Part shown: positions 46,136 to 54,997 of the stretch, in pieces
Position numbering within the stretch: position 1 is the stretch's first letter
Layout: each line of letters starts with the position of its first letter
Origin: JBMNMU01 sp050953505
GTDB taxonomy: Bacteria > Bacillota > Clostridia > Peptostreptococcales > Anaerovoracaceae
NCBI GenBank assembly: GCA_050953505.1
Contig: JBMNMU010000001.1
Location: 2,418,001 to 2,482,000, forward strand
Length of the DNA: 64,000 nt
Direction: 5' to 3'
The notes under the pieces: model-generated
Told to the model about the DNA's origin: nothing
Database searches by the model: none
What the model saw: only the letters and a program-made list of their open reading frames with translations
Made by a program: the position numbers and the translations under genes

Positions 46136-47024
46136 ATGATCATACCAATTAAAACAGATGCTAATATAACTGTAGATGAAATGGACATCACAGAAACCAG
46201 TTTCAAGTCTTTAAATCTTAAAGAATCGCATATCGAAGAGTTCATAAGGACGAATATAGAACTTCTTCTAACCGACGAATCCCTCTTAATTATTGGAAGT
46301 CAGGTCACCAATAGTGAAAAGGGTAGAAGCGATCTTACTGCTATTGATGAAAACGGAAATCTTGTTCTTATCGAGATTAAGCGTGATGTTGAGGATATTA
46401 AGGCCAGAAAAGAAGAGTTAGAGTTTCAGGCCATCCGTTATGCAGCGGCTATGCAAAAATCAAAACACTGGAAGAACTGGTGGAAAAGATATTTGCCCCA
46501 TATGTTACGAGGTATACTCATGAATTTGATCTTGGCGGTCTGACACCTCACGAAAAGGCTACGAGAATCTTAGAGTCTTTTCTTGAAAAGAACAATGCCA
46601 TGAAGACATTTAATAAGAAGCAAAGAATTATTTTGATCGCTTCGTCGTTTGACCGTCAAACCGAATCGGCAGTCGCTTGGCTCATTGCCAATCATGTAGA
46701 TATCAGCTGCTTTACTTTGAAGCCTCTAAAGGTTGGCGGAGGATTGTTCTTAGAGATAAATAGATTACTCCCACCACAGCTGCTTGAAGATTTTTATGTT
46801 GAAATTAGTGAGAAGAAGACTGCTGAGGTTAGGACCGAAGGTGCTACCGGCATTACTAGAACCTATCTGCCAAGAATGGATAAGTTGTTTGAGTGGGAAC
46901 TTCTTAAAGCAGGAGATACAGTTGTTATTAAGAACTTTGACGATTCTGATGCTGTTGTAAAAGACACTAAATCTGTTGAGTTTCATGGTGAAGTCATGAC
47001 ATTTAATAACTGGGAGAAAAAGTT
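46136..47024 (+). pseudogene. DUF91/NucS-type nuclease, frameshifted and cut by IS21
   Basis: The frame begins MIIPIKTDANITVDE and holds HIEEFIRTNIELLL, then SQVTNSEKGRSDLTAIDENGNLVLIEIKRD, the D and E-x-K of a PD-(D/E)XK nuclease. At 46459-46470 one base is missing in an A-run. Restoring it turns KSKHWKN into KSKTLEELVEKIFAPYV and continues to FNNWEKKFV. From 47025 the sequence is IS21, so the C-terminus is lost and the frame runs on into the element. GGGAGGTG lies 9 bases before the ATG. It is broken twice, unless the missing base is a sequencing error. Confidence 0.8.
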
Positions 47025-47090
47025 TGTGTTTGGCAATACCAAAATGCAACTTTTGGCAATTAAAAATGCAATTACCAGTCCTAACCTGGA

Positions 47091-47807
47091 TTACTTCATC
47101 AATGAATTTGTCATACGGTAGCTTTTCCCTGTAAATATCAGCATGTGTGAATGATGTACGAGTCTATCGACTATTGCAGCTGTGAGCTTTTCATCAAACA
47201 GGAAGCCTTTCCACCTGCCAAATTCAATATTAGTTGTGATGATAACGCTTTTAGTCTCATAGCACGATGAAATGATGTCAAATAACAGCCTGGCTCCCTC
47301 TTGATGAAGGGGAAGGTAACCCCATTCATCAAGTATCAACAGGTCAGCTTGGTGGATTTTTTTGTGTACCTTAGCAACTTTCTTCATATCGCCTGATTCA
47401 AGCTCATTGATTAAGTCGTGAACACGGTAAAACACAGCTTTCTTGCCCTGATTGATTGCCTTAACTCCAAGAGCCACAGACAAATGGGTCTTGCCGGTTC
47501 CAACTGATCCGTAAAGTATCAGATTCTCTTTCTTTTCAAGAAAGGATAAGGATTCAACATTGTGGAGCTGTAGGCCTTCCGGAAATCTGATTTGTGAAAA
47601 ATCATACACTTCAAGGGATTTTAATACTTGGAACCCTGCATTGTTTAGGTTTCTGATTCGTCTTTTTTGCTCACGGTCTTCATGGAGTTCCTTTAGTAGC
47701 TTGAGAAGAAACTCTTCTTGACTCTGGGCTTTGATTGCTGGATAGATTTCCATGAGGCTATTTGATAGCTTTAGTTTTCTTTGATATTTGCTAATCTCTT
47801 CCCTCAT
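47091..47807 (-). CDS. istB: IS21 helper ATPase IstB (copy 2)
   Basis: AAA+ ATPase of 238 residues, nearly identical to the copy at 60215. Walker A is YGSVGTGKTHLSVALG, Walker B LLILDEWGYLPLHQEG, sensor VIITTNIEFGRW. The frame is intact, but its partner istA is destroyed. The start overlaps the istA stop by 4 bases. Confidence 0.93.
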   Translation of the reverse strand: MREEISKYQRKLKLSNSLMEIYPAIKAQSQEEFLLKLLKELHEDREQKRRIRNLNNAGFQVLKSLEVYDFSQIRFPEGLQLHNVESLSFLEKKENLILYGSVGTGKTHLSVALGVKAINQGKKAVFYRVHDLINELESGDMKKVAKVHKKIHQADLLILDEWGYLPLHQEGARLLFDIISSCYETKSVIITTNIEFGRWKGFLFDEKLTAAIVDRLVHHSHMLIFTGKSYRMTNSLMK

Positions 47808-48170
47808 TGATAACCACCTCCCATAAGTATGTCGTATTGTGATGTATCGACTTCATAAAGAGGCAAATCTGAAGGAAACTGGATTGAACTATCATAGATT
47901 ATGCTGTTTTCCTTGAGTCTCTTGTATGTCACTGCTATGGCTTCAGGTGATTTGCAATCATGCTTTGTTGTTTCTCTTAGAACCCTATCTGCATAATCCA
48001 TATCGTCTTCAAGGAGTATCATTTTTAAAATATCAAAGGCCTGTTTAAAGGAATCCTTATCTAGGGATTGAAGGTAATCCTGCCATGAATCTGGCAACAG
48101 AGAGTAGTATAATGTGCACGCTTGTCAAGACACAAATTTAGAAATTCTTAGTTATGACTCCTTTCCTGAT

Positions 48171-48956
48171 TTAAGCTGCATTAGCAACAAAGCCAAAGTA
48201 GATTTCTGCTGGTGTTTTGTAATCATAGCTTTGATGCCCTCTTTCATAATTGTAGTGATTAATGTACTCTTTCGTCAGGGCTTTTACCTCCGAAACAGTT
48301 TCTGGATACATTAGGTAGAGGCGTTCCCACTTGTATGATCTGAAAAAGCGTTCGATGGCAATGTTGTCTGTTGCACGGCCTTTTCCATCCATGCTGATTT
48401 TTGTTTTTTCATAGCTCTTGATGAGCTGGATATACTCATTTGATGTAAACTGGGACCCTTGATCACTGTTAATGATTTCAGGTGCTCCATACCTTTGGAC
48501 AGCCTCTTTTACAACGCGTGTGATACTATCTACCTGAAGTGTATTACTGATGGAATAACCGATTAGAAATCTCGAATACCAGTCGATAATGGCTGTGATA
48601 TATACAAACCCAGTGGGTGTTCCTATGTACGATATGTCGATAGACCACACTTGATTAGGGCGTTCAATGGACAGATGGCGCAACAAATAAGGGTAGGTCT
48701 TGGCCATCTTGGCTCGCTTGCTTAGATTGGGGCCAGGATAGAAGGCCTCTATGTCCATTTCCTGCATATACCGTTTAACAAGTCGCCTTCCAACTTTGAA
48801 GCCAAGCTTAATTAATTCGTTTTTGATTCTTCGTACCCCATAGGAAGGTTCCTTGAAATGTATTTGGTCAATCGCATTTTTAATGTCAATTTCATCCTGG
48901 GAAGGCTTGATTTCAGCTTGCGTATAATATGCTGTTGACCTTGGAAGTCCTAGCAA
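48171..48956 (-). CDS. IS3 OrfB integrase domain (copy B)
   Basis: Protein identical to OrfB of copy A, with the complete D, D, E triad (WSIDISY, NSDQGSQF, DNIAIERFF). It is expressed by -1 frameshift at the same A9G site, here at 49040-49049. Confidence 0.93.
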   Translation of the reverse strand: MLGLPRSTAYYTQAEIKPSQDEIDIKNAIDQIHFKEPSYGVRRIKNELIKLGFKVGRRLVKRYMQEMDIEAFYPGPNLSKRAKMAKTYPYLLRHLSIERPNQVWSIDISYIGTPTGFVYITAIIDWYSRFLIGYSISNTLQVDSITRVVKEAVQRYGAPEIINSDQGSQFTSNEYIQLIKSYEKTKISMDGKGRATDNIAIERFFRSYKWERLYLMYPETVSEVKALTKEYINHYNYERGHQSYDYKTPAEIYFGFVANAA

Positions 48957-49000
48957 TTCGCATTGATGACGAATGGTAAGCTTTGACCCTGAAAATTCAA

Positions 49001-49321
49001 TCAGCGCTTTTTTCTCCTCATTTGTGAGACCTGTTCGTGCTTTTTTTTTAAGTAATCGACATCCATGGAAAGCTCACCGATTTTTTTGATAAGGGTCTCC
49101 TTTTCCTCCTCATGCTCTTTCTGTATTTTATCAATATCCTCCCCCTTCTTAGCAAAGACAGAGGGCATGTTATTGATGAAATCGGCTTTCCACCGGCTCA
49201 ATACCGGTTGGGCTATATCATACTTTTTTGAAATCTCTGCAAGAGTTGATTCCTCGCGAAGAATTTCTAATACTATATTTGCTTTTTCTTGGGCGGACCA
49301 AGTTCTTCTCGTTCTACTCAT
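49001..49321 (-). CDS. IS3 OrfA (copy B)
   Basis: 106 residues, identical to OrfA of copy A, with HTH and C-terminal coiled coil. Confidence 0.93.
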   Translation of the reverse strand: MSRTRRTWSAQEKANIVLEILREESTLAEISKKYDIAQPVLSRWKADFINNMPSVFAKKGEDIDKIQKEHEEEKETLIKKIGELSMDVDYLKKKHEQVSQMRRKKR

Positions 49322-49904
49322 AGATGCATTATAACTTATTTTCTAGAATTTGTGTCCAACCCTATGTGGACATTATACAAAGTCAACTTGGGCTTCGCCT
49401 CCTGGGTGGTTAAGGAGAAGGTAAGCATCATCTGAACCAAACACCTTTACTTTTTCTTCCTTGACTAGGTTTCGTACGGTTCTCTCTGAGACTGTTAAAA
49501 TCTCAGGGTGCTCCTCTTTTAACCGGTCATAGACCTTCTTTGCAGTGTGCCTTTGTTTGTAATGTCTTGACTTATCCTCAGTTAACCACTTGTTGATGAG
49601 GGTCTTAATACATCAGCCCTGTTTGGCCTTTTGGCTTTATGGTGTTTCTGGTTAAAATTATCCATTTCAACATATTTCTTAATGGTGCGATAGTTCTTTC
49701 CGGTCATTTTATTAATTTCAGAGTAGGTTTTACCTTCCAAAAAGAACAGTTCTCGGATATAATTTACTTGTGTAATTGTCAGCACTTCCTTTCCTCCCCT
49801 ATAAGCTTAGTCACTTAGTAGGGTATATTGTTAGGTTTGTACTGGCAATTACTTTTTGTATTTTTGGCTGCCGTCTATTGTACTATTAGATTACCATAAA
49901 CACA

Positions 49905-50184
49905 TAATCCATATGGGATAATGAGCTTAGTACAGATAGAGGTCGTCGGTTTCCTCCTTGAAGTTTTTCTTCCTTAAATAGAGTGACGCCTCTACTTTAC
50001 AGGCTTATACGAATGAGCTGGATGATGGATTCTCATCGCATATCGCACAAGGTTGTATGCTGTAAAGACTCGAGGTTCTGACTTTTGTAACTGCTAAAAT
50101 AAACTTAACATATTTCGCTAAATAAGAATGAACAGTATTCTCCAAATAATTCCTTTCCTGTATGATAGAATTGGAAAATAGTTT
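49905..50184. other. Unassigned stretch between IS21 copy 2 and the IS110 remnant
   Basis: About 280 bases without a family-matched frame. Probably the decayed left part of the IS110-like element or a rearrangement junction. Confidence 0.3.
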
Positions 50185-50676
50185 GCTAAAGAAGCATTCT
50201 CTTTTCAAATCAGACAATTGATAACCCAGATTTGTTTTATTGAAAAGCAAATTTCTTCTTTAGAAGATGAAATTGATTCCCTAATGAAGGAGTTTAATTC
50301 ACCTATTACAACTATCTGTGGAATCGGCCCAACACTTGGAGCCATCATTCTTAGTGAACTAGGTGATATTAATCGTTTTTCTGATCCTTCCAAGATTGTT
50401 GCATATGCTGGTCTTGATGCATCAGTCAAACAGTCAGGTGATTTTACTGGTACTAAGACTCGGATCTCTAAAAGGGGTTCGCCCTATCTTAGAAGAGCCA
50501 TTTGGACAGCTGCCACAATAGCCTCTTTCCATGATCCTGTATTATCTGCATACTATCAAAAGAAACGCTCTCAGGGGAAAGCCCACGGAACTGCTATTGG
50601 TGCTGTATCAAGGAAATTAGTCAATATTATTTATGCAGTTCTAAAAACTAACGAACCTTACTCGCCAAGACCTTAA
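50185..50676 (+). pseudogene. IS110-family transposase, C-terminal remnant
   Basis: The open frame reads AKEAFSFQIRQLITQICFIEKQI, then ITTICGIGPTLGAIILSELGDINRFSDPSKIVAYAGLDASVKQSG, then RISKRGSPYLRRAIWTAA, which is the Transposase_20 domain with its G-I-G-P and serine region. The N-terminal DEDD domain is missing, so only about 160 of some 400 residues remain. The end looks natural. Confidence 0.82.
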
Positions 50677-50829
50677 TTACATCCAAATCCAACAAAGGGG
50701 CATAGCCTCTATTTTGTCTTGCACAAAAACCTATTCGAATTTTCAATGTTCATTTTCCTAATTTTTTTCAAATTCTTATTGACTCTTTATAGCTGGTCTA
50801 TTTAGGAAGTAAAGATGTGTAATACATAT

Positions 50830-50880
50830 GTTATAAAATGAAAGAAATGGAAGGGATTTGATTCCTGCCATTTCTTTCAC
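50830..50880 (-). terminator. Terminator of the minus-strand polymerase-like gene
   Basis: TGAAAGAAATGG (50839-50850) pairs perfectly with CCATTTCTTTCA (50868-50879). On the minus strand TTTTAT follows. Confidence 0.8.
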
Positions 50881-50886
50881 TTCGTT

Positions 50887-52893
50887 TTATTCTATTTTAT
50901 CAAGAGGCCTTCTTAATATGATATTTATGGCGAGACCTGTGCCCAGTAGTCCGTAATACATAGGCATGACGGACACGGTACTATCGTTTACAAGTCCCGC
51001 AATCATGAAACCACAGATTCCCAAGAATACACCAGCCCCTGCATAGGACAGGAAAATTTCAAATCGGCTATTCCAGATAAGTCGGATGCTTTGAACGATA
51101 TATATGATTGCCAAGGCAAGGAATGCAAGTAACGATAATCCTCCAGTGCCTACAGCAATGCCCATATACATATTATGGGGTTTATCAACAATAATGTTTA
51201 TATTATTAGTAAAAGAGTCCGCATTATATTTCCCCACATAATCTTCATGTGGGAAGTAAATGCAATAGGTATCTGCACCATAACCAAGAAGTAAAGTATC
51301 ATTCATCATTGGTATTGTTCTGGACCAGATATATCCACGGCCGGAACCGAAGGACTGGTTATCTTCCCAACCTACTGTAGGAACCTTGTGAAGGTCTACT
51401 AAAGCACCCATACCGTTTAGATATAGAGGGCCTTCTTCTGTAAGGCGGAAAGGCCATGGATGTTCATCTGTTGTAAGAATAAAGTAATTGCTTCCCTTTT
51501 CATCCTGAGATGGCTGTAATGTACACATGGTAAAATCCGGATCATCAAAGGCATACACAGGTGACACTTCTGTAGGTACCAGTTCTATTGATTCGCCGTT
51601 TGCATCTAATACCTTTACAGCTTCAGGATTATCTGGGTAGGTTGTCAAGGTCATTTCATTTCCTTCTATGCTTATTCTGATGTCGTTTCCTTCTGTTTCA
51701 ATATAATCGATATAATGTCTGATGGCAGGTTCTACTGGGGCTTCATCTGTTTCTTCTTTTTTCACTGGCTCTTGCCCAGGCACGGTCAACACTTGCTTTC
51801 CTACAACACTGTTTACGGCGCCAAATAGCTCAGGCATCCATCTTTCATAGGTGAGGCCACTTACTAGCAGGGTGATGGCTACCAGAACTACCACAGGTCT
51901 CCACCACTGGATAATCCTTTTGTTCAGGACGATAATTGCAATAAGTACCACTACTGCCATACCAAGAAGACCACCAGAAGATTTAGAACCAATTAGATTG
52001 AAAACTAGTAGGAAGAACAAGACTCCCCAAGCAATTTTCTTTCCTGTCTTCTTTTCTTGGATGAACAGCATACCGAAAAGGGGTATGAGCAAGGTCAGGT
52101 AAAAGGATACGTAGTTGATGTTATAAACAGTCTGGTAGATTTCTCTATTTTGGAAGGTGAAGTTCAGGTTGTCTACCTGATCCCAGAACCAGCTTGGGGT
52201 AATCAGTTTCTTGCCGATTACTGTACGGAAGAAGTCCTTGTCTAATGCCTGGCTTAGGCCCAGCAGGCTTAAAATAAAGCTGGTCACTGCCGTTGCATAG
52301 ACAATCCACTTCACATCTTTTTCTGTATGAACCGTATTAATGATAAAGAATAACATGACCATGTAGGCCAGCAGTATAATGGTACCTTCAAATCGGTCGT
52401 TCCATCCCCAAAGGGCTACTTCCTTGTAGTCTGAGGTTATATAAGATAACAGCACAAATACGCTGTAGACGATCATGGGAATATAGGCATAGCTTCGTTT
52501 GATGAGTAGGGACTGGGTAACCACTCTATAAAGCAAGATAACCAGGGCAAGAATTGCGCAAGTTAGAATCGCCATGGATTTGTAATAGCTGAAAAAGTCT
52601 GTCAGCTGGTTATTCCCACCGCTCCAGAAAAACTGATCCATAGGCCTCTCATAAGCATGCATCCTAGTAATCATAATAATAACAGCCGTAAAAAACGCCC
52701 CCAGCCAGAGACCGAGAGATGATTGGCTGTGGCCGTCCAGCTTTGGTGCATGGCTCATTGCGAAGAGTACATCGGGATCCTTCCCCTCAATAGCATTCTT
52801 AGACAACTTGGCCTCTTGTCCTTTTTCTCGGGTGGACTTTACCTCTTTTTTTTCTTTATTATGTATATTTTTATTTTTATTAACTTTTGCCAT
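50887..52893 (-). CDS. O-antigen polymerase/ligase-like membrane protein with large external domain
   Basis: 668-residue membrane protein with about ten to twelve helices. The start is ATG 52893, preceded by GGAGGA; an upstream TTG lies inside the ribosome site. Residues 1-45 are Lys/Glu-rich and cytoplasmic. Near residues 48-60 DGHSQSSLGLWLG is encoded by an inserted hairpin repeat. The Wzy_C-type region has NINYVSFYLTLLIPLFGMLF and GSKSSGGLLGMAVVVLI. A hydrophilic block of about 180 residues (about 365-545) follows, with two beta-like halves. It ends DKPHNMYMGIAVGTGG, the PHN motif of the ligase family. Unlike the operon copy at 19772 it stands alone. Substrate unknown. Confidence 0.82.
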   Translation of the reverse strand: MAKVNKNKNIHNKEKKEVKSTREKGQEAKLSKNAIEGKDPDVLFAMSHAPKLDGHSQSSLGLWLGAFFTAVIIMITRMHAYERPMDQFFWSGGNNQLTDFFSYYKSMAILTCAILALVILLYRVVTQSLLIKRSYAYIPMIVYSVFVLLSYITSDYKEVALWGWNDRFEGTIILLAYMVMLFFIINTVHTEKDVKWIVYATAVTSFILSLLGLSQALDKDFFRTVIGKKLITPSWFWDQVDNLNFTFQNREIYQTVYNINYVSFYLTLLIPLFGMLFIQEKKTGKKIAWGVLFFLLVFNLIGSKSSGGLLGMAVVVLIAIIVLNKRIIQWWRPVVVLVAITLLVSGLTYERWMPELFGAVNSVVGKQVLTVPGQEPVKKEETDEAPVEPAIRHYIDYIETEGNDIRISIEGNEMTLTTYPDNPEAVKVLDANGESIELVPTEVSPVYAFDDPDFTMCTLQPSQDEKGSNYFILTTDEHPWPFRLTEEGPLYLNGMGALVDLHKVPTVGWEDNQSFGSGRGYIWSRTIPMMNDTLLLGYGADTYCIYFPHEDYVGKYNADSFTNNINIIVDKPHNMYMGIAVGTGGLSLLAFLALAIIYIVQSIRLIWNSRFEIFLSYAGAGVFLGICGFMIAGLVNDSTVSVMPMYYGLLGTGLAINIILRRPLDKIE
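52702..52742 (-). repeat. Hairpin repeat unit inside the coding region
   Basis: GACCGAGAGATGATTGGCTGTGGC at 52710-52733 is the family core, with arms GCCAGAG and CTGTGGC (one mismatch). It lies in the frame of the membrane protein and is translated on the minus strand as HSQSSLGLWLG. Confidence 0.85.
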
Positions 52894-52972
52894 TTCTTCC
52901 TCCAAGACTGTATATTATTTTTTCATTATATCTTAAGATAATGGCACCTTCAAGGTCAAATTACCCAGCCCC

Positions 52973-53034
52973 AGCCACGGACCGAGAGATGAATGGCTGT
53001 GGCTGGGCCCTAGCCATTCATCTCTCGTGGCTGA
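52973..53034. repeat. Hairpin repeat with an inverted loop copy
   Basis: The unit at 52974-53006 (CAGCCAC arm, core from 52980, GTGGCTG arm) is followed at 53011-53026 by AGCCATTCATCTCTCG. This is the exact reverse complement of the loop CGAGAGATGAATGGCT, so the whole block can form one long hairpin. It lies between the two minus-strand genes, just downstream of the GLUG/SLH gene, and could act as a terminator-like or mRNA-stabilising structure. Confidence 0.8.
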
Positions 53035-53036
53035 TT

Positions 53037-54710
53037 CTAATCAATAGGTATATATTCAACGCTATTCATGATAATATTAGCTGTTTCTCCTCGGGTCATA
53101 TCTTGCTCTGTCACAGATTTTTCTGGGCGCAGGAAGTTATTTTTTTGATTTAAAAGTCGCGATTTTAATCCCCAGCCAACTTCTTCTGTAGCCCACTTAG
53201 GAATCGTAAAACCATCCATATACCGGCTAATCAAAGATAACGCTTCACTTTCATCAATTACAACATCATGCCCTCTATAAGAAACACTTCTAACTACAAT
53301 AGCTACCGCCTCTACTTTTGTTATAGTTTCATTTGGCTCAAATCTTCCTTCTCCAACACCCTTAATAATTCCTGCATCATACGCCGCCTCTATATGGCCA
53401 TGAAATATGTTTGATAAGGAAACATCAGAAAAACTTTTGCGACCATCAATGGGAGTGAGCTCTAAATAATTAGCCATTACCATTGCAAATTCTGCACGAG
53501 TTATATTTCTATCTGGTTCAAAGAACCCATTTCCAATACCTCTCATAAATCCAAAATCTACGATCTTCTTAATATCATTCTCCGCCCAGTGATTTTCTAT
53601 ATCTTTTAACTCGACTTTATTTAAAAAACTCTTTTGCCACCAAAGAATAGGGTAGCCATCATTAATATTATCTGAGTCGTAAAGAAATTGATTCAAATTG
53701 AAATTACTTGCTTCCTTTTCAAAACTTTCAAATGGCTTATATTCCTGCGTAATCTGAAATCTATTCAATGTATCTACAAAATCAACATGCTTCATTAAGT
53801 TATTATCTACAGAAGCCCCAGTCAGCCTTGCATCATTCATATTTAAACCACTATCTTTATCAAAATAAGAGTTGTTATATGGGCCAAGAGCTGTGATGCC
53901 TCCGGCTTTTGCAGTAGATTTTGAACTTAACTCCAATAAAACAGGACCAGCATTATAAGAATTGATCAGTGTGGAACTACGATTTCGTGTGCCAGCAATA
54001 CCTCCAGCATACAGCTCTGTCGATTCAATCTTTCCTCTATTATAACAGCTCGTTATCCACCCATGATTCATAACTCCAGCAATTCCACCACTGCAACTAC
54101 CTATTATATTGCCCATATTATAACAACTAGATATAATGCCATCACTTCGTCCTGAAATACCAGCAGGACTATCTGAGCATGTTACAGTTCCATAATTAGC
54201 ACACTCCGTAATGGTTCCAAAATTACTCCCCGCAATTCCACCAGCACCATACTTTACGCCTGACACATCTGCGTAGTTAATACAGCCTTCTATGGTGCCA
54301 TAATTTATCCCTGCAATTCCTCCCACATAGTTATCCGCAGTAACTTTCCCACGAACGGTAAGGTTTTTCACCTTACCTTCTTTTGATATGGTTGCAAATA
54401 AACCAGTATATCTATCTGATCCTACAATGTGAAGATTACTGATCGTATAGTTATTGCCATCGAATGTGCCTTTAAAAGAAAAATTCGAATCACCACAACT
54501 TAAAACATTTGTACATGTGATATCATTTTCTAAACGGTAGGTGTTTCCTAATGTGCTTTGCCCACTAGCTATATACTGCTGAAAACGTATCAAATCCTGT
54601 TCAGTTCTTAAAATTATATCTGGATTGCTTGCAGCGTGTGATGGCGTAATAAAGCTTATAAGTAAAGCTATGATGCAAAGTTTTAGTATGCTCAAAATAT
54701 GTAAACGCAT
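53037..54710 (-). CDS. Secreted GLUG-repeat protein with SLH anchor
   Basis: 557-residue surface protein. The start is the ATG 54710 because GAGGTG lies 7 bases ahead. Signal peptide: residues 1-25 (MRLHILSILKLCIIALL, then ITPSHA before ASNPD). About residues 60-260 are GLUG-type beta repeats (GGIAGINYGTIEGCINYADV, GGIAGSNFGTITECANYG, GGIAGVMNHGWITSCYNRG), as in adhesin-like proteins. Three SLH modules close it: VDFGFMRGIGNGFFEPDRNITRAE, AGIIKGVGEGRFEPNETITKVE, and a weaker third with NFLRPEKSVTEQDMTRGE. Likely attached to the cell wall like the S-layer protein. Confidence 0.9.
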   Translation of the reverse strand: MRLHILSILKLCIIALLISFITPSHAASNPDIILRTEQDLIRFQQYIASGQSTLGNTYRLENDITCTNVLSCGDSNFSFKGTFDGNNYTISNLHIVGSDRYTGLFATISKEGKVKNLTVRGKVTADNYVGGIAGINYGTIEGCINYADVSGVKYGAGGIAGSNFGTITECANYGTVTCSDSPAGISGRSDGIISSCYNMGNIIGSCSGGIAGVMNHGWITSCYNRGKIESTELYAGGIAGTRNRSSTLINSYNAGPVLLELSSKSTAKAGGITALGPYNNSYFDKDSGLNMNDARLTGASVDNNLMKHVDFVDTLNRFQITQEYKPFESFEKEASNFNLNQFLYDSDNINDGYPILWWQKSFLNKVELKDIENHWAENDIKKIVDFGFMRGIGNGFFEPDRNITRAEFAMVMANYLELTPIDGRKSFSDVSLSNIFHGHIEAAYDAGIIKGVGEGRFEPNETITKVEAVAIVVRSVSYRGHDVVIDESEALSLISRYMDGFTIPKWATEEVGWGLKSRLLNQKNNFLRPEKSVTEQDMTRGETANIIMNSVEYIPID

Positions 54711-54887
54711 TTTTACGCACCTCGTTTCCATAATTAAGAAATGGTAATAAATAATGAGCATAGTTTCTATGTAAAAAAGAAAACCATCAAAAGGATAGGG
54801 GAGGGGACGAAGAGTAAGTAAGCTAAGCACTTATAACACATAAGTAAAAGTAAAAGAAGGTAACACCACCTTCTTAAACTTAAATGC

Positions 54888-54997
54888 TTATACTGTAAAC
54901 CCTAATTCCTTAAGCCGTGGCTCAAACTTATCTATGATACCATCGCATGTCCCTTCATCAAAATATGCAAACTCTACCGGAATTATTCCCAAAACTG
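54888..54997 (-). pseudogene. C-terminal remnant of an unknown gene, abutting a repeat array
   Basis: The minus-strand frame reads IIPVEFAYFDEGTCDGIID, then KFEPRLKELGFTV, then stop. Composition looks like a real protein end, but I do not recognise it. Directly upstream (54998 onward) the hairpin repeats begin, and no start codon outside the repeats exists. The gene was probably cut there. The frame stays open through part of the repeat array, which gives a misleading longer frame. Confidence 0.35.

Larger units (their letters stand above)
48108..49377 (-). mobile_element. IS3-family element (copy B), inverted
   Basis: 1270 bp with the same ends and proteins as copy A at 41783. Here no 3-bp duplication is found. 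The junctions (GACTTTG before TATAATG, and TATA before CTACTCTC) coincide with a 787-bp gap in istA. This fits an IS-mediated adjacent deletion or recombination between two IS3 copies. Confidence 0.92.
47804..49785 (-). pseudogene. istA: istA remnant (copy 2) split by IS3, with deletion and frameshift
   Basis: The N-terminal part (49785 down to 49378) starts MLTITQVNYIRELFFLEGKTY and keeps the HTH. It has a 1-base deletion after DVLRP relative to the intact copy, giving a stop. The IS3 follows, then only the last 97 residues (SLLPDSWQDYLQSLDKDSF onward, 48107-47804). The segment corresponding to 59128-59914 of the intact copy, which holds most of the DDE core, is gone. Confidence 0.9.
47025..49904 (-). 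mobile_element. IS21-family element (copy 2), damaged by an IS3 insertion and deletion
   Basis: The ends TGTGTTTGGCAATACC (47025) and, read inward from 49904, TGTGTTTATGGTAATC match those of the intact copy at 58601-60996. Without the IS3 it is about 1.6 kb instead of 2.4 kb. Comparison shows that 787 bp of istA are missing exactly where the IS3 sits. No target duplication flanks the element, and the host gene does not continue on the far side, so further rearrangement is likely. Confidence 0.88.

Noticed and set aside
46480..47121. Independent protein of 213 residues
   Set aside because: Its start lies in the frameshifted middle of the DUF91-like nuclease, and its last 30 or so residues are translated IS21 end.
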